Translations under genes and position numbers: made by a program
The notes under the pieces: model-generated
Told to the model about the DNA's origin: nothing
Seen by the model: only the letters and a program-made list of their open reading frames with translations
The model's database searches: none
DNA from: Micropruina sp.
GTDB lineage: Bacteria > Actinomycetota > Actinomycetes > Propionibacteriales > Propionibacteriaceae
Assembly (NCBI GenBank): GCA_016711105.1
Contig: JADJTO010000006.1
Coordinates: 1-64,000, forward strand
Length of the DNA: 64,000 nt
Direction: 5' to 3'
In this document: in pieces, positions 6,829 to 16,599 of the stretch
How positions within the stretch are numbered: the first letter of the stretch is position 1
Layout: each line of letters starts with the position of its first letter

Positions 6829-8540
6829 ATGACCGATACGCACCGCCCAGCGGCCAACCCGAATCGGGCCCGCCCGCCCCGCGAGGGCCGCAGCAACGGC
6901 CAGTGGCTCGTCGATGGCACCACCCCCTTGAACCACAATGAAGAATTCAAAGCCGAAGAGGACTCGCTCGACGTCCGGCAGCGGATCGAGCAGGTCTACT
7001 CCAAACAGGGCTTCGACTCGATCCCGACCGACGACGTTCACGGCCGCTTCCGCTGGTGGGGCCTGTACACCCAGCGCAAGCAGGGCATCGGCGGCCACCG
7101 CACCGCCTCACTCGGGCCCGATGAGTTGAGCGACTCCTACTTCATGCTTCGGGTGCGCCTCGACGGCGGTGCGCTGACCACCGATCAGGTCCGCGTCATC
7201 GCCGACATTTCCACCGAATTCGGCCGGGACACCGCCGACATCTCCGATCGACAGAACATTCAGTTGCACTGGATCGCGATCGAGGACGTGCCCGAGATCT
7301 GGCGCCGCCTCGAAGCCGCCGGCATGCAGACGACGGAGGCCTGTGGTGACACCCCCCGGGTGATCCTGGGCTCGCCGGTGGCCGGCATTGCCGCCGACGA
7401 GATCATCGATCCGACGCCGGTGATCGAAGAGATCGTCTCCCGCTACATCGGTGACCCGGAGCTGACCAATCTGCCGCGCAAGTTCAAGTCCGCGATCACC
7501 GGCCATCCCAGCCTGGACGTGGTGCACGAGATCAACGACATCTCGCTGGTCGGGGTTGTGCACCCCGAGCTGGGCCCCGGCTTCGACCTGTGGGTCGGCG
7601 GCGGACTGTCGGTCTCCCCCCGGCGGGCCGAGCGGCTGGGCCTGTTCGTCCGCGCTGAGGAGGCGGCCGAGGTTGGTACGGCGTGATCCGGATCTTCCGC
7701 GACTACGGCTATCGGCGCCTGCGCACGAAAGCCCGGCTGAAGTTCCTGCTCGCCGAGTGGGGTCCGGCCAAGTTCCGTCAGGTGTTGCAGGACGACTACC
7801 TCGGACGAGAACTTCCCGACGGCCCGGCCCCGGCCAAGCCGAACCAGCCCGGCGATCACATCGGCGTCCACACCCAGAAGGACGGCCGCAAGTACATCGG
7901 CTTCGCGCCAACCGTGGGCCGCGTCTCGGGTACCAAGCTCTCGCTGATCGCCGACCTGGCCGAAGCGGCCGGCAGCACCCGGATTCGACTCACCCCGCAC
8001 CAGAAGTTGCTGATCCTGGACGTGGAACCTGATCGCGCCGATGCCCTGGTGTCCGCGATGGAGCAGTTGGGACTGACCGCCAAGCCGAGCCCGTTCCGCC
8101 GGAACACCATGGCCTGCACCGGGATCGAGTTCTGCAAGCTGGCCTTCGTCGACACCAAGGACACCGCCACGGCGACCATCGCCTCCTTGGAGGAACGGCT
8201 GGCCGACGTCACCCTCGACGCCCCGATCACGCTCAACGTGAATGGTTGCCCGAACTCCTGTGCCCGGATCCAGGTGGCCGACATCGGCTTGAAAGGCCAG
8301 TTGCTGGCCGGCGCCGACGGTGAATCCGAGTTCGGCTTTCAGGTGCACCTGGGCGGGGGTTTGGCCTCCTCCGCAGGCGAGGAGGCCGGGCTCGGCAAGA
8401 CCGTCCGCGGTCTCAAGGTGACCGCCACAGACCTCCCCGAGTACGTCGAACGGGTCGTCCGGCACTACGTCGCCGACCGCAGTGACGGCGAATCGTTCGC
8501 AGCATGGGCGCAGCGCGCCGAGGAAGGAGCCCTCCGATGA
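6829..8540 (+). pseudogene. sirA: Ferredoxin-type assimilatory sulfite reductase, split by a one-base frameshift
   Basis: Two abutting open frames (6829-7686 and 7683-8540) together match one siroheme-dependent nitrite/sulfite reductase of about 570 residues, which reduces sulfite to sulfide with electrons from ferredoxin. The C-terminal half holds the siroheme/4Fe-4S cysteines CTGIEFC and NGCPNSC. The join is one base short near 7673: restoring a base gives Glu-Val-Trp-Tyr-Gly-Val-Ile running straight into IRIFRDYGYRR, while the written frame ends at TGA 7684-7686. The GTG at 7683 is therefore not a real start. All downstream genes are intact and coupled, so a sequence error is more likely than a dead gene. 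Confidence 0.85.
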
Positions 8541-9286
8541 GCGAAACCACCATGGCCCCGGTTGAGCCGGCCCCGCACGGGCCTGGCCGCCACCGCAGCG
8601 CCGAGGAGCTGAAGGCGCTGGCCGAAGCGGCCTCCGTGCAGTTCGCTGACGCCAGCGCCGAAGAGGTCGTGACCTGGGCGGCAGAGACGTTCGGCGACTC
8701 GCTGGCGGTGGCCTGCTCGATGGCCGGCGACACCGTGCTGCCGCATCTGGTCTCCCAGCATGCGCCCGGGGTGGACGTGCTGTTCCTCCAGACCGGCTAC
8801 CACTTCGCCGAAACCATCGGCACCCGTGACGCCCTGGCCGGCACCATCGACGCCCGGATCATCGAGGTGCTGCCGATCCAGACCGTGCCTGAGCAGGACG
8901 CCGAGTACGGCGAGAAGCTTTGGTCGCGCAACCCGACGCTGTGCTGCCAACTGCGCAAGGTGGATCCGATCAACCGGGAGCTCGCCTCGTACGAGGCCTG
9001 GATCACCGGCGTGCGCCGTGAAGACAACGCGCTGCGGGCCAACACCCCACTGGTCGAATGGGACGCCAAGCACGAGATGGTGAAGATCAATCCGATCGCC
9101 GCCTGGACGTTCGACGACGTCCTCGACTACGCCGGCTCCAACGGGGTGCCGATCAATCTGCTGCTGACCGACGGGTACCCCTCGATCGGCTGCGAACCCT
9201 GCACCCGGCAGGTGGCACCCGGCGAGGATCCCCGCGCCGGTCGGTGGGCCGGCCTGGCCAAGACGGAATGTGGGTTGCACGTATGA
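8537..9286 (+). CDS. cysH: Assimilatory adenylyl-sulfate (APS) reductase
   Basis: A 249-residue CysH-family enzyme reducing activated sulfate to sulfite with thioredoxin. Cys136-Cys137 in TLCCQLRK and Cys219/Cys222 in CEPC are the ligands of the [4Fe-4S] cluster that marks the APS-using bacterial type rather than the PAPS-using enterobacterial type. The C-terminal TECGLH carries the catalytic Cys. The ATG overlaps the sulfite reductase stop (ATGA) and AAGGAG lies upstream. The first 25 residues are variable and Pro/Ala-rich. Its lack of a CysC neighbour fits direct use of APS made by CysDN. Confidence 0.95.
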   Translation: MSETTMAPVEPAPHGPGRHRSAEELKALAEAASVQFADASAEEVVTWAAETFGDSLAVACSMAGDTVLPHLVSQHAPGVDVLFLQTGYHFAETIGTRDALAGTIDARIIEVLPIQTVPEQDAEYGEKLWSRNPTLCCQLRKVDPINRELASYEAWITGVRREDNALRANTPLVEWDAKHEMVKINPIAAWTFDDVLDYAGSNGVPINLLLTDGYPSIGCEPCTRQVAPGEDPRAGRWAGLAKTECGLHV

Positions 9287-10200
9287 AGTCGACGATCCTC
9301 CCCGGTCGACGGTTGAGCCAACTGCTGGAGCTTGAGTCCGAGTCGATTCACATCTTCCGCGAGATGGTCTCCGAGCTGGAGCGGCCGGTGCTGCTGTTCA
9401 GCGGCGGCAAAGACTCCGTGGTGATGCTGCACTTGGCGGCCAAGGCCTTCTGGCCGGCGCCGCTGCCGTTCCCGGTGCTGCACGTCGACACCGGCCACAA
9501 CTTCCCCGAGGTGCTGGAGTATCGCGACGCCGAGGTGGAACGGCTTGGGCTCCGGCTGATCGTGGCCAAGGTTCAGGACTACATCGACGACGGTCGGCTG
9601 ATGGAGCGATCGGACGGCACCAGGAATCCGCTGCAGACCCAGCCCTTGTTGGACGCGATCACCGATGGCCGCTTCGACGCGGTCTTCGGAGGTGGCCGCC
9701 GCGACGAGGAGAAGGCTCGGGCCAAGGAACGGGTGGTGTCGCTGCGGGACGAGTTCGGGCAGTGGGACCCGCGCAACCAGCGTCCGGAGCTGTGGAACCT
9801 GTACAACCCGCGGCATCGTCCTGGCGAGCACGTCCGGGTGTTTCCGCTGTCGAACTGGACCGAGCTCGACATCTGGCGTTACATCGCCGAGGAGCGGATC
9901 GAACTGCCCGCCCTTTACTACGCCCACTGGCGCGACGTGTTCCTGCGCGATGGCATGTTGCTGGCCGTGGGTGAGGTGTCGCAGCCCCGCAGCAACGAGC
10001 CCGTGATGACCAAGACGGTCCGCTATCGCACGGTGGGAGACATGTCCTGCACGGGTGCGGTCGAATCCGACGCGTACACCGTCGAGGACGTGCTGGTCGA
10101 GGTGGCAGCCACCCGGATCACCGAACGCGGCGCCACCCGCGCCGATGACCGGATGACCGAGGCAGCCATGGAAGACCGTAAGAAAGTGGGGTACTTCTGA
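9283..10200 (+). CDS. cysD: Sulfate adenylyltransferase subunit 2
   Basis: A 305-residue ATP-pyrophosphatase-fold subunit that makes APS from sulfate and ATP in complex with the CysN GTPase. The PP-loop LLFSGGKDSVVML is present near residues 37-49, with the conserved VFGGGRRDEEKARAKER later. The ending DRKKVGYF matches the usual EKKKREGYF-type C-terminus. ATG 9283 overlaps the cysH stop (ATGA); the longer open frame upstream lies within cysH and is rejected. Confidence 0.96.
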   Translation: MKSTILPGRRLSQLLELESESIHIFREMVSELERPVLLFSGGKDSVVMLHLAAKAFWPAPLPFPVLHVDTGHNFPEVLEYRDAEVERLGLRLIVAKVQDYIDDGRLMERSDGTRNPLQTQPLLDAITDGRFDAVFGGGRRDEEKARAKERVVSLRDEFGQWDPRNQRPELWNLYNPRHRPGEHVRVFPLSNWTELDIWRYIAEERIELPALYYAHWRDVFLRDGMLLAVGEVSQPRSNEPVMTKTVRYRTVGDMSCTGAVESDAYTVEDVLVEVAATRITERGATRADDRMTEAAMEDRKKVGYF

Positions 10201-11534
10201 TGACCCAGCTCGACGCCGGCCCCAGCGCTGGCACCCTGCTGCGGATGGCCACCGCCGGATCGGTGGATGACGGCAAGTCCACCCTGGTCGGGCGCCTTCT
10301 GCACGACTCCAAGTCGATTCTCGCCGACCAGTTGGACGCCGTTGAGCGGGTCAGCCGCGAGAAGGGGCTGGGCATCGTCGACCTGGCGCTGCTCACCGAT
10401 GGCCTGCGCGCCGAACGCGAGCAGGGGATCACCATCGACGTGGCCTACCGCTACTTCGCCACCGCCAAGCGGACGTTCATCCTGGCTGACTGCCCCGGGC
10501 ACGTGCAGTACACCCGGAACACCGTCACGGGCTCATCCACGGCCGACGTCCTGGTGTTGCTGGTGGACGTGCGCAAGGGCGTCCTGGAGCAAACCCGTCG
10601 GCACCTGGCCGTCGCGGCCCTGCTGCGGGTGCCTTACATCGTCTTCGCGGTGAACAAGATCGACCTGGTCGACTTCGATCAGGCCACCTACGAGCGCGTT
10701 GCCGCCGACTTCCAGGTGGTGGCCACCGAACTCGGGGTGGAACACGTGCTCAGCGTGCCCGTGTCGGCGCTGCTCGGCGACAACATCGTCGACCGCTCCG
10801 AACACACCCCGTGGTACACCGGGCCGAGCCTGCTGGAACTGTTGGAGGATCTGCCGCCGCTGGGTGATCCGGCTGGCGAGGCGTTCCGGTTCCCGGTGCA
10901 GCTGACCATTCGGCCCCAGGCTGCTGCTCGGGATCCGCGGCACGTCGAGTACCGCGGCTACGCCGGGCAGATCGCCTCAGGGGTGGTCCGCGTGGGCGAC
11001 CGCGTCCGGGTGTTGCCGTTGGGTCGCCAGACCACCGTGGTCGGGATCGACACCGCCGATGGGGAACTCGACGAGGCGTTCGCGCCCCAGTCGGTGACCC
11101 TGCGCCTGGCTGATGAGGTGGACATCACCCGAGGTGAACTGATCGCCGACGCGGACTCCGACCTGCACGCCACCCAGGACGTCGAGGGTCTGGTGTGCTG
11201 GTTGTCGGACCGTGCGCTGCGCCCGGGCTCGAAGGTGTTGTTCAAGCACACCACCCGTACCGTCCAGGGCATCGTCCGGGAACTTCACGGACGTCTCGAC
11301 CTCGACACCATGACCCCGGTGCCGGCCGACGCGCTGACCTTGAACGACATCGGCCGCGTCCGGATCCGGTTGGCCGCCCCGGTGGTGGCGGAGGACTACA
11401 CCACGTCACGCCGCACCGGCGCGTTCTTGCTGATCGACCCGCAGATGGGGAGCACGCTGGCCGCCGGCATGGTCCGTCCGATTCCGGTGGACCCAGATGA
11501 ACTCGAAGCCGAAACGCTGAACTGGTCGATCTGA
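10200..11534 (+). CDS. cysN: Sulfate adenylyltransferase subunit 1 (GTPase)
   Basis: A 444-residue EF-Tu-like GTPase that drives APS synthesis by CysD. The P-loop is GSVDDGKSTL (near residues 20-29), followed by EREQGITIDVAYRY (switch I), DCPGHVQYTRN (G3) and NKIDLVD (G4). There is no C-terminal APS kinase domain, so it is CysN alone rather than a CysNC fusion. That agrees with the APS-type CysH upstream. The start overlaps the cysD stop as TGATG. Confidence 0.96.
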   Translation: MTQLDAGPSAGTLLRMATAGSVDDGKSTLVGRLLHDSKSILADQLDAVERVSREKGLGIVDLALLTDGLRAEREQGITIDVAYRYFATAKRTFILADCPGHVQYTRNTVTGSSTADVLVLLVDVRKGVLEQTRRHLAVAALLRVPYIVFAVNKIDLVDFDQATYERVAADFQVVATELGVEHVLSVPVSALLGDNIVDRSEHTPWYTGPSLLELLEDLPPLGDPAGEAFRFPVQLTIRPQAAARDPRHVEYRGYAGQIASGVVRVGDRVRVLPLGRQTTVVGIDTADGELDEAFAPQSVTLRLADEVDITRGELIADADSDLHATQDVEGLVCWLSDRALRPGSKVLFKHTTRTVQGIVRELHGRLDLDTMTPVPADALTLNDIGRVRIRLAAPVVAEDYTTSRRTGAFLLIDPQMGSTLAAGMVRPIPVDPDELEAETLNWSI

Positions 11535-11986
11535 TGTCCTTCCTCCCCTTCGCCCTCGACCTGAGCGGGCGACGGATCGTCTGCATCGGCGGCGGTCGCG
11601 TCGGCACTCGGCGCGCCATCTCCTTTGCCGACGCGGGGGCCGAGGTGACGGTGATCAGCCCTGAGATCACCGACCAGTTGGCTGCCGACGACCGGATCAC
11701 CGTCCGACTGCGAGAGTTCGCCGCCGGCGACCTCGCCGGGGCTGATCTGGCGCACACCGCCACCGGGGTGGACGAGGTCGATGCGGCCGTCGTGACCGAG
11801 GCGACCGCGCAGCGGGTCTGGTGCGTCGATGCCAGCAACGCCGGGCGGGCCACCGCGCACGTGCTCGTCCGCCGAGTGGTCGGAGACCTGACCGTGGCGG
11901 TGCATGCCAACGGAGATCCGCGACGCTCCCGGGCGGTCGCCGATTCCCTGGTCGCCACCCTGACCGATTCGCCCCACCAGGCCTGA
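11534..11986 (+). CDS. Precorrin-2 dehydrogenase (siroheme synthesis, CysG N-domain/Met8 type)
   Basis: A 150-residue NAD-binding protein matching the N-terminal third of CysG. It starts FALDLSGRRIVCIGGGRVGTRR: the Rossmann GGGxVGxR motif follows a first beta strand. It should oxidise precorrin-2 to sirohydrochlorin for siroheme, the cofactor of the sulfite reductase in the same operon. It lacks the dimerisation and chelatase C-terminal parts of longer Met8-like proteins, so the CbiX-like protein two genes downstream probably does the iron insertion. The start overlaps the cysN stop (TGATG). Confidence 0.88.
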   Translation: MSFLPFALDLSGRRIVCIGGGRVGTRRAISFADAGAEVTVISPEITDQLAADDRITVRLREFAAGDLAGADLAHTATGVDEVDAAVVTEATAQRVWCVDASNAGRATAHVLVRRVVGDLTVAVHANGDPRRSRAVADSLVATLTDSPHQA

Positions 11987-12000
11987 CCCGGAAACTATTG

Positions 12001-12912
12001 ATGCCTCAACTTCTCTTGCTCGCACTTGTCGGGCTGGCCGCCCAGCTCGTCGACGGAGCTCTCGGCATGGGCTACGGGGTGACCTCGTCCTCGCTGCTGC
12101 TCTTCGTCGGGCTCTCCCCCGCCGCTGCCAGCGCGTCGGTCCACCTGGCCGAAATGGGCACCAACATCGCCTCGGGGGTTTCACATTGGCGGCTGGGCAA
12201 CGTGGACTGGACGCTGGTCTGGAAGCTCGGGGTTCCCGGCGCGATCGGGGCCTTCGCCGGAGCCACCTTCCTGTCGAATCTCTCGACCGAGGCAGCCAAG
12301 CCGGTGATGGCGCTGATCCTGGGCGTGCTCGGGATGTACATCCTGCTTCGCTACGCGTTCAGGCCACCGCAGGTGAGCAAAGCCCGAAAGTCACCGCACC
12401 GGGCCCGGTTCCTCGTGCCCTTGGGACTGCTCGGCGGGTTCGTGGACGCGACCGGCGGCGGCGGCTGGGGCCCGGTCTCGACCACGTCACTGCTCAGCGC
12501 CGGCAAGACCGCGCCCCGCACGGTGATCGGCTCGGTCGACACCTCTGAGTTCCTGGTCTCGACCGCGGCCAGCATCGGCTTCCTGGCCAGCCTGGGCATG
12601 CTGGGAATCGAGTGGGGCGTGGTGGTGGCGCTGCTGCTGGGCGGCCTGATCGCCGCCCCGCTCGCGGCGTGGTTGGTGACCAAGATGCCGGCCCGGGTGA
12701 TGGGCGTCGCCGTGGGTGGACTGATCATCATGACCAACGTGCGCACCCTGTTCGCCGCTGCCAACCTCACCGGGGACCAGGCCACCATCGCCTTCGTCCT
12801 GATCGCCGCGATCTGGCTGGGCGCCACCGCCTTCACCGCCCACCGCCACACTCAGGCGCAGAAGGCGGAGATCGCCGAGGCGAACGCCCAGGCAACGGAG
12901 TGGTCGATTTGA
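12001..12912 (+). CDS. TauE/SafE family sulfite/sulfur-compound transporter
   Basis: A 303-residue membrane protein with about 8 hydrophobic helices, in the TauE/SafE family of anion exporters. Family hallmarks are the two repeated Gly-rich motifs, DGALGMGYGV near residue 18 and DATGGGGWGP near residue 148. Its place inside a sulfate-assimilation operon suggests movement of sulfite or another sulfur oxyanion, either uptake of sulfate or relief from sulfite. The direction cannot be told. ATG 12001 opens 15 bases after the previous stop. An upstream extension exists but overlaps the dehydrogenase gene out of frame. Confidence 0.88.
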   Translation: MPQLLLLALVGLAAQLVDGALGMGYGVTSSSLLLFVGLSPAAASASVHLAEMGTNIASGVSHWRLGNVDWTLVWKLGVPGAIGAFAGATFLSNLSTEAAKPVMALILGVLGMYILLRYAFRPPQVSKARKSPHRARFLVPLGLLGGFVDATGGGGWGPVSTTSLLSAGKTAPRTVIGSVDTSEFLVSTAASIGFLASLGMLGIEWGVVVALLLGGLIAAPLAAWLVTKMPARVMGVAVGGLIIMTNVRTLFAAANLTGDQATIAFVLIAAIWLGATAFTAHRHTQAQKAEIAEANAQATEWSI

Positions 12913-13652
12913 GCCGCGATCTAGTCCTGGCCGTTCACGGCACCCGTTCCCCGGCAGGGGGTCTGGTCACCGAAGAGTTGCGGGCGACCGTGGCCGGCCG
13001 GCTCCCCCGGGTGTCGGTGCACACGGGATGGGTTGACCTGCACACGCCGACCCTGGCCCAGACCCTGTCCGAGCTGGGTGAGGCAGTGGTGGTTCCGGTG
13101 TTCCTGACCGAGGGCTTTCACGTGGCTACCGACATCCCGGAGGCCGTCGCGGAGGCGGGCGGTCGGGCCAGCGTGACCGCCACCCTCGGTGACTCACTGG
13201 TGGCCGCGGTGGCCGACCGGTTGCTGCCGTTCCTTGAGGCCACCGACGCTGTCGTCTTGGCTGCTGCCGGGTCGAAGCGGCAACTCAGCAACGACCAGGT
13301 GGTGGCTACCGCGAGGACGCTTGCCGAGATCGTAGACCGCCCGGTCTCGGCAGGCTTCCTGACGGCAGCCACCCCCACCGTGCCGGACGCGGTGACCGCT
13401 GCCCGAAGCGCAGGCCATCGCCGGGTCACCATCGCCCCCTACCTCATGGCCCCGGGCCTGTTCTCGGCCCGTCTTGCCCACTGCGGCGCCGATGCGGTGG
13501 CCGAGGTGATCGGCGTCCACCCCACCGTGGTGGACGGGATCGTCCGGCGCTACTTGAGCGCCACGATGCACCCGCGGCTGCGCCGACGGGAGCAGCAGAT
13601 AAGCTGGGTTAGCTCAACAACCGGACACCAGGAAAGAGAATCGAGAGCATGA
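12909..13652 (+). CDS. Sirohydrochlorin chelatase, CbiX/SirB type
   Basis: A 247-residue CbiX-family chelatase with two related halves. It likely inserts Fe2+ into sirohydrochlorin for the sulfite reductase cofactor. LVLAVHGTRSPAGG carries the first metal/porphyrin-binding His; the second half shows VTIAPYLMAPGLFSARL. TTG 12909 overlaps the transporter stop (TTGA) and has GGAG 8 bases upstream, so it is preferred over the GTG at 12900. The stop overlaps the korA ATG by 4 bases, linking sulfur genes and korAB into one transcriptional stretch. Confidence 0.85.
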   Translation: MSRDLVLAVHGTRSPAGGLVTEELRATVAGRLPRVSVHTGWVDLHTPTLAQTLSELGEAVVVPVFLTEGFHVATDIPEAVAEAGGRASVTATLGDSLVAAVADRLLPFLEATDAVVLAAAGSKRQLSNDQVVATARTLAEIVDRPVSAGFLTAATPTVPDAVTAARSAGHRRVTIAPYLMAPGLFSARLAHCGADAVAEVIGVHPTVVDGIVRRYLSATMHPRLRRREQQISWVSSTTGHQERESRA

Positions 13653-15516
13653 CGAACGTCCGCAATATCGATCGGGTGGTGATCCGCTTCGCGGGTGACT
13701 CGGGCGATGGAATGCAGCTCACCGGGGACCGGTTCACCGCCGATACCGCGGCGATCGGGAACGACTTCTCCACGCTGCCGAACTTCCCGGCCGAGATCCG
13801 AGCACCAGCCGGCACCATCGCCGGGGTCTCCAGCTTCCAGTTGCACTTCGCCGACTTCGACATCCGCACCCCGGGTGACCGCCCGGACGTGTTGGTGGCG
13901 ATGAACCCGGCCGCCCTGAAGGCCAACCTGCGGGACCTGCCGCGAGGCGCAGTGATCGTCGCCGACACCCATGACTTCACGACCAGGAACCTGGCTAAGG
14001 TCGGCTACGCCGCCAATCCGCTGGAGGATGGCTCGCTGGGGGCGTTCCAGGTGCACGCCCTGGACCTGACCGGCATGACTGTCGGTGCGGTGGCTGCGTT
14101 CGGGCTGGGCCGCAAGGAGGCCAGCCGCTCCAAGAACATGTTCGCCCTCGGCCTGTTGACCTGGCTCTACAGCCGGCCGACGGAAGGGACCGAGGAGTTC
14201 CTGTCCCGCAAGTTCGCCAGCAAGCCGCAGATTCGCGACGCGAACATCGCCGCCTTCCGCGCCGGCTACGCCTTCGGTGAGACCACCGAGGCCTTCACGG
14301 TGCGCTACGAGATCGCGGCCGCCCCGATGCCGGCCGGTACCTACCGGCAGATTTCGGGCAACACCGCCCTCTCCTACGGGCTGATGGCGGGAGCCGCCAA
14401 GGCCGGCATGCCGCTCTACCTGGGCGCCTACCCGATCACGCCCGCTTCCGACGTGCTGCACGAACTGAGCAAGGCCAAGCACCACGGCGTGACCACCTTC
14501 CAGGCCGAGGACGAGATCGCCGCCGTCGGCGCGGCCCTGGGTGCGTCCTACGGTGGCGCGTTGGGTGTCACCTCCACCTCCGGGCCGGGCGTGGCGCTGA
14601 AGATGGAGACCATCTCGCTGGCCGTGATGCTGGAACTGCCCCTGGTGATCTGTGACGTCCAGCGGGCCGGGCCCGCGACCGGGATGCCCACCAAGACCGA
14701 ACAGGCCGACCTGTTCCAGGTGCTCTACGGACGCCACGGCGAGGCTCCGGTCCCGGTGCTGGCGGCCCAGTCCCCCGGTGACTGTTTCGACATCGCCGTG
14801 GAGGCGGTCCGGATCGCGCTGCACCTACCGCACTCCGGTGATTCATGCTGTCCGACGGCTACCTGGCCAACGGGGCCGAGCCGTGGCTGGTGCCGGACCT
14901 GTCGACGCTGCCCGAGATCGACCCCGGCTTCGCCACCGAAGCCAACGGCGAGAACGGCGAGTTCCTCCCCTACCTGCGGGACGAGAAGCTGGCTCGGGCT
15001 TGGGCCATCCCCGGCACCCCAGGCCTGGAGCACCGGATCGGCGGCATCGAGAAGGCCGACAAGACCGGCAACGTCTCCTACGATCCGGACAATCACGAGT
15101 TCATGGTCAAGCTCCGCCAAGCCAAGATCGACGGCATCGCCGCCGATCTGCCCCCCCTGGTGGTGGACGACCCAGGCGCTGAGCGGGGCAAGCCGGCCGA
15201 CGTGCTCGTCGTCGGTTGGGGCTCGACCTACGGGCCGATCTCGGCCGCCGTGCGCCGAGTCCGGATGACCGGACGCACCGTGGCCACCCTGCATCTGCGA
15301 CACCTCAACCCGCTTCCGCTGGATCTGGGCGACATCTTGCGCAGCTACTCCCGGGTGATCGTGCCCGAGATGAACCTGGGTCAGCTCTCCACGGTGCTGC
15401 GGGCGAAGTACCTGGTCAACGCCGAAAGCTATTCCCGGGTGCGTGGTCTGCCGATCTCGCTGTCGGAACTGGCGCACGATCTGACCGCGATCATCGATGG
15501 AAAGGATCGACGATGA
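13649..15516 (+). pseudogene. korA: 2-oxoacid (2-oxoglutarate):ferredoxin oxidoreductase alpha subunit, two one-base insertions
   Basis: A KorA-type fusion of gamma and alpha domains, about 621 residues after correction. The N-terminal gamma domain begins VIRFAGDSGDGMQLTG; the alpha domain has AYPITPASD and FQAEDEIAAVGAALGAS. The written frame goes wrong near 14822. Removing one C there and one base near 14844 restores Ala-Leu-Thr-Tyr-Arg-Thr-Pro-Val-Ile, which then joins MLSDGYLANGAEPW in the frame ending at 15516. The length (1868 bases) is two over a multiple of three, which fits two insertions. With KorB it would form succinyl-CoA and reduced ferredoxin from 2-oxoglutarate. Sequence error seems likely because korB is intact and coupled. 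Confidence 0.85.
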
Positions 15517-16511
15517 CGACCGTCAACCGGAAAGAGTTTGTCTCCGACCAGGAGGTTCGGTGGTGTCCCGGCTGCGGTGACTACGCCGTCCTGGCCGCTT
15601 TCCAAAGCCTGATGCCGCAACTGGGGATCAAGCGCGAGAACACGGTCATCGTCTCCGGCATCGGGTGCTCCTCCCGCTTCCCCTACTACGTGGATTCCTA
15701 CGGGCTGCACTCGATCCACGGCCGGGCCCCCGCGATCGCGACCGGTTTGGCGACCACTCGTCCGGATCTGGCGGTGTGGGTGGTGACCGGCGACGGCGAC
15801 GCGCTGAGCATCGGCGGCAACCACCTGATCCACGCGCTGCGCCGCAATGTGAACATCACCATCATGCTGTTCAACAACCGGATCTACGGGCTGACCAAGG
15901 GCCAGTACTCCCCCACCTCGGAGGTGGGCAAGGTGACCAAGTCGACCCCGGCCGGCTCGGTGGACACCCCCTTCAACCCGCTCTCGCTGGCGTTGGGGGC
16001 CGAGGCGACGTTCGTGGCCCGGACGGTCGACTCCAACCGGGCGCATCTGACCGAGGTGCTGACCGCGGCCATCGCCCACCGCGGGGCCTCACTGGTGGAG
16101 ATCTACCAGAACTGCCCGATCTTCAACGACGGCGCGTTCGATGATCTCAAGGCCGGCCCCGGGTTGATCCCGTTGCGCCACGGTGAGCCGATCACCTTCG
16201 GCCCGGATCAGTCCCAGGGCGTCGTGCGCTCTGCCGACGGATCGGTGCGGGTGGTCGACGTGGCACAGGTGGGCCTGGAGGCGATCCTGGTGCATGACGC
16301 GCACGCGTCCGACCCCTCGCAGGCGTTCGCGATCTCCCGCTTGACCGACTCGGGCGTGCTGCGGCAGGCCCCGATCGGGATCTTCCGCAACGTTGAGCGG
16401 CCCGCCTTCGACGACGCGATGCGCGCGCAGGTGAGCATGCCCGCGCCGGAGGAAAGGCTGGCTGCTCTGCAGGCGCTGGTCAGTGGTCAGGACACCTGGA
16501 CTGTCGCCTGA
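15513..16511 (+). CDS. korB: 2-oxoacid:ferredoxin oxidoreductase beta subunit
   Basis: A 332-residue thiamine-diphosphate and iron-sulfur subunit. The TPP motif runs from GDGDALSIGGNH to the LFNN pair about 27 residues later. RWCPGCGDY and IGCSSRFPYY supply cluster cysteines. KorAB replaces or supplements the 2-oxoglutarate dehydrogenase complex in many Actinobacteria and yields low-potential ferredoxin. That ferredoxin could in turn serve the ferredoxin-type sulfite reductase upstream (inference). ATG 15513 overlaps the korA stop (ATGA), with AAAGGA upstream. Confidence 0.94.
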   Translation: MTTVNRKEFVSDQEVRWCPGCGDYAVLAAFQSLMPQLGIKRENTVIVSGIGCSSRFPYYVDSYGLHSIHGRAPAIATGLATTRPDLAVWVVTGDGDALSIGGNHLIHALRRNVNITIMLFNNRIYGLTKGQYSPTSEVGKVTKSTPAGSVDTPFNPLSLALGAEATFVARTVDSNRAHLTEVLTAAIAHRGASLVEIYQNCPIFNDGAFDDLKAGPGLIPLRHGEPITFGPDQSQGVVRSADGSVRVVDVAQVGLEAILVHDAHASDPSQAFAISRLTDSGVLRQAPIGIFRNVERPAFDDAMRAQVSMPAPEERLAALQALVSGQDTWTVA

Positions 16512-16586
16512 CGCCGCGGATCCCGAGCCGGCTGGGGTTCTGCCAGGCACGCCGGGTCCCTGAGCTTCGGTGACGGGGCCGGCGAG

Positions 16587-16592
16587 TAGGGT
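16587..16592 (+). promoter_or_regulatory. -10 box TAGGGT before the M13 peptidase
   Basis: TAGGGT ends 7 bases before GTG 16600, which supports a leaderless start there rather than the upstream GTG at 16570. Confidence 0.4.
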
Positions 16593-16599
16593 GAGCGCC

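Noticed and set aside
7683..8540. Separate gene starting at GTG 7683 after the first half of sulfite reductase
   Set aside because: The protein would lack the N-terminal half, and one missing base joins both halves into the standard enzyme.
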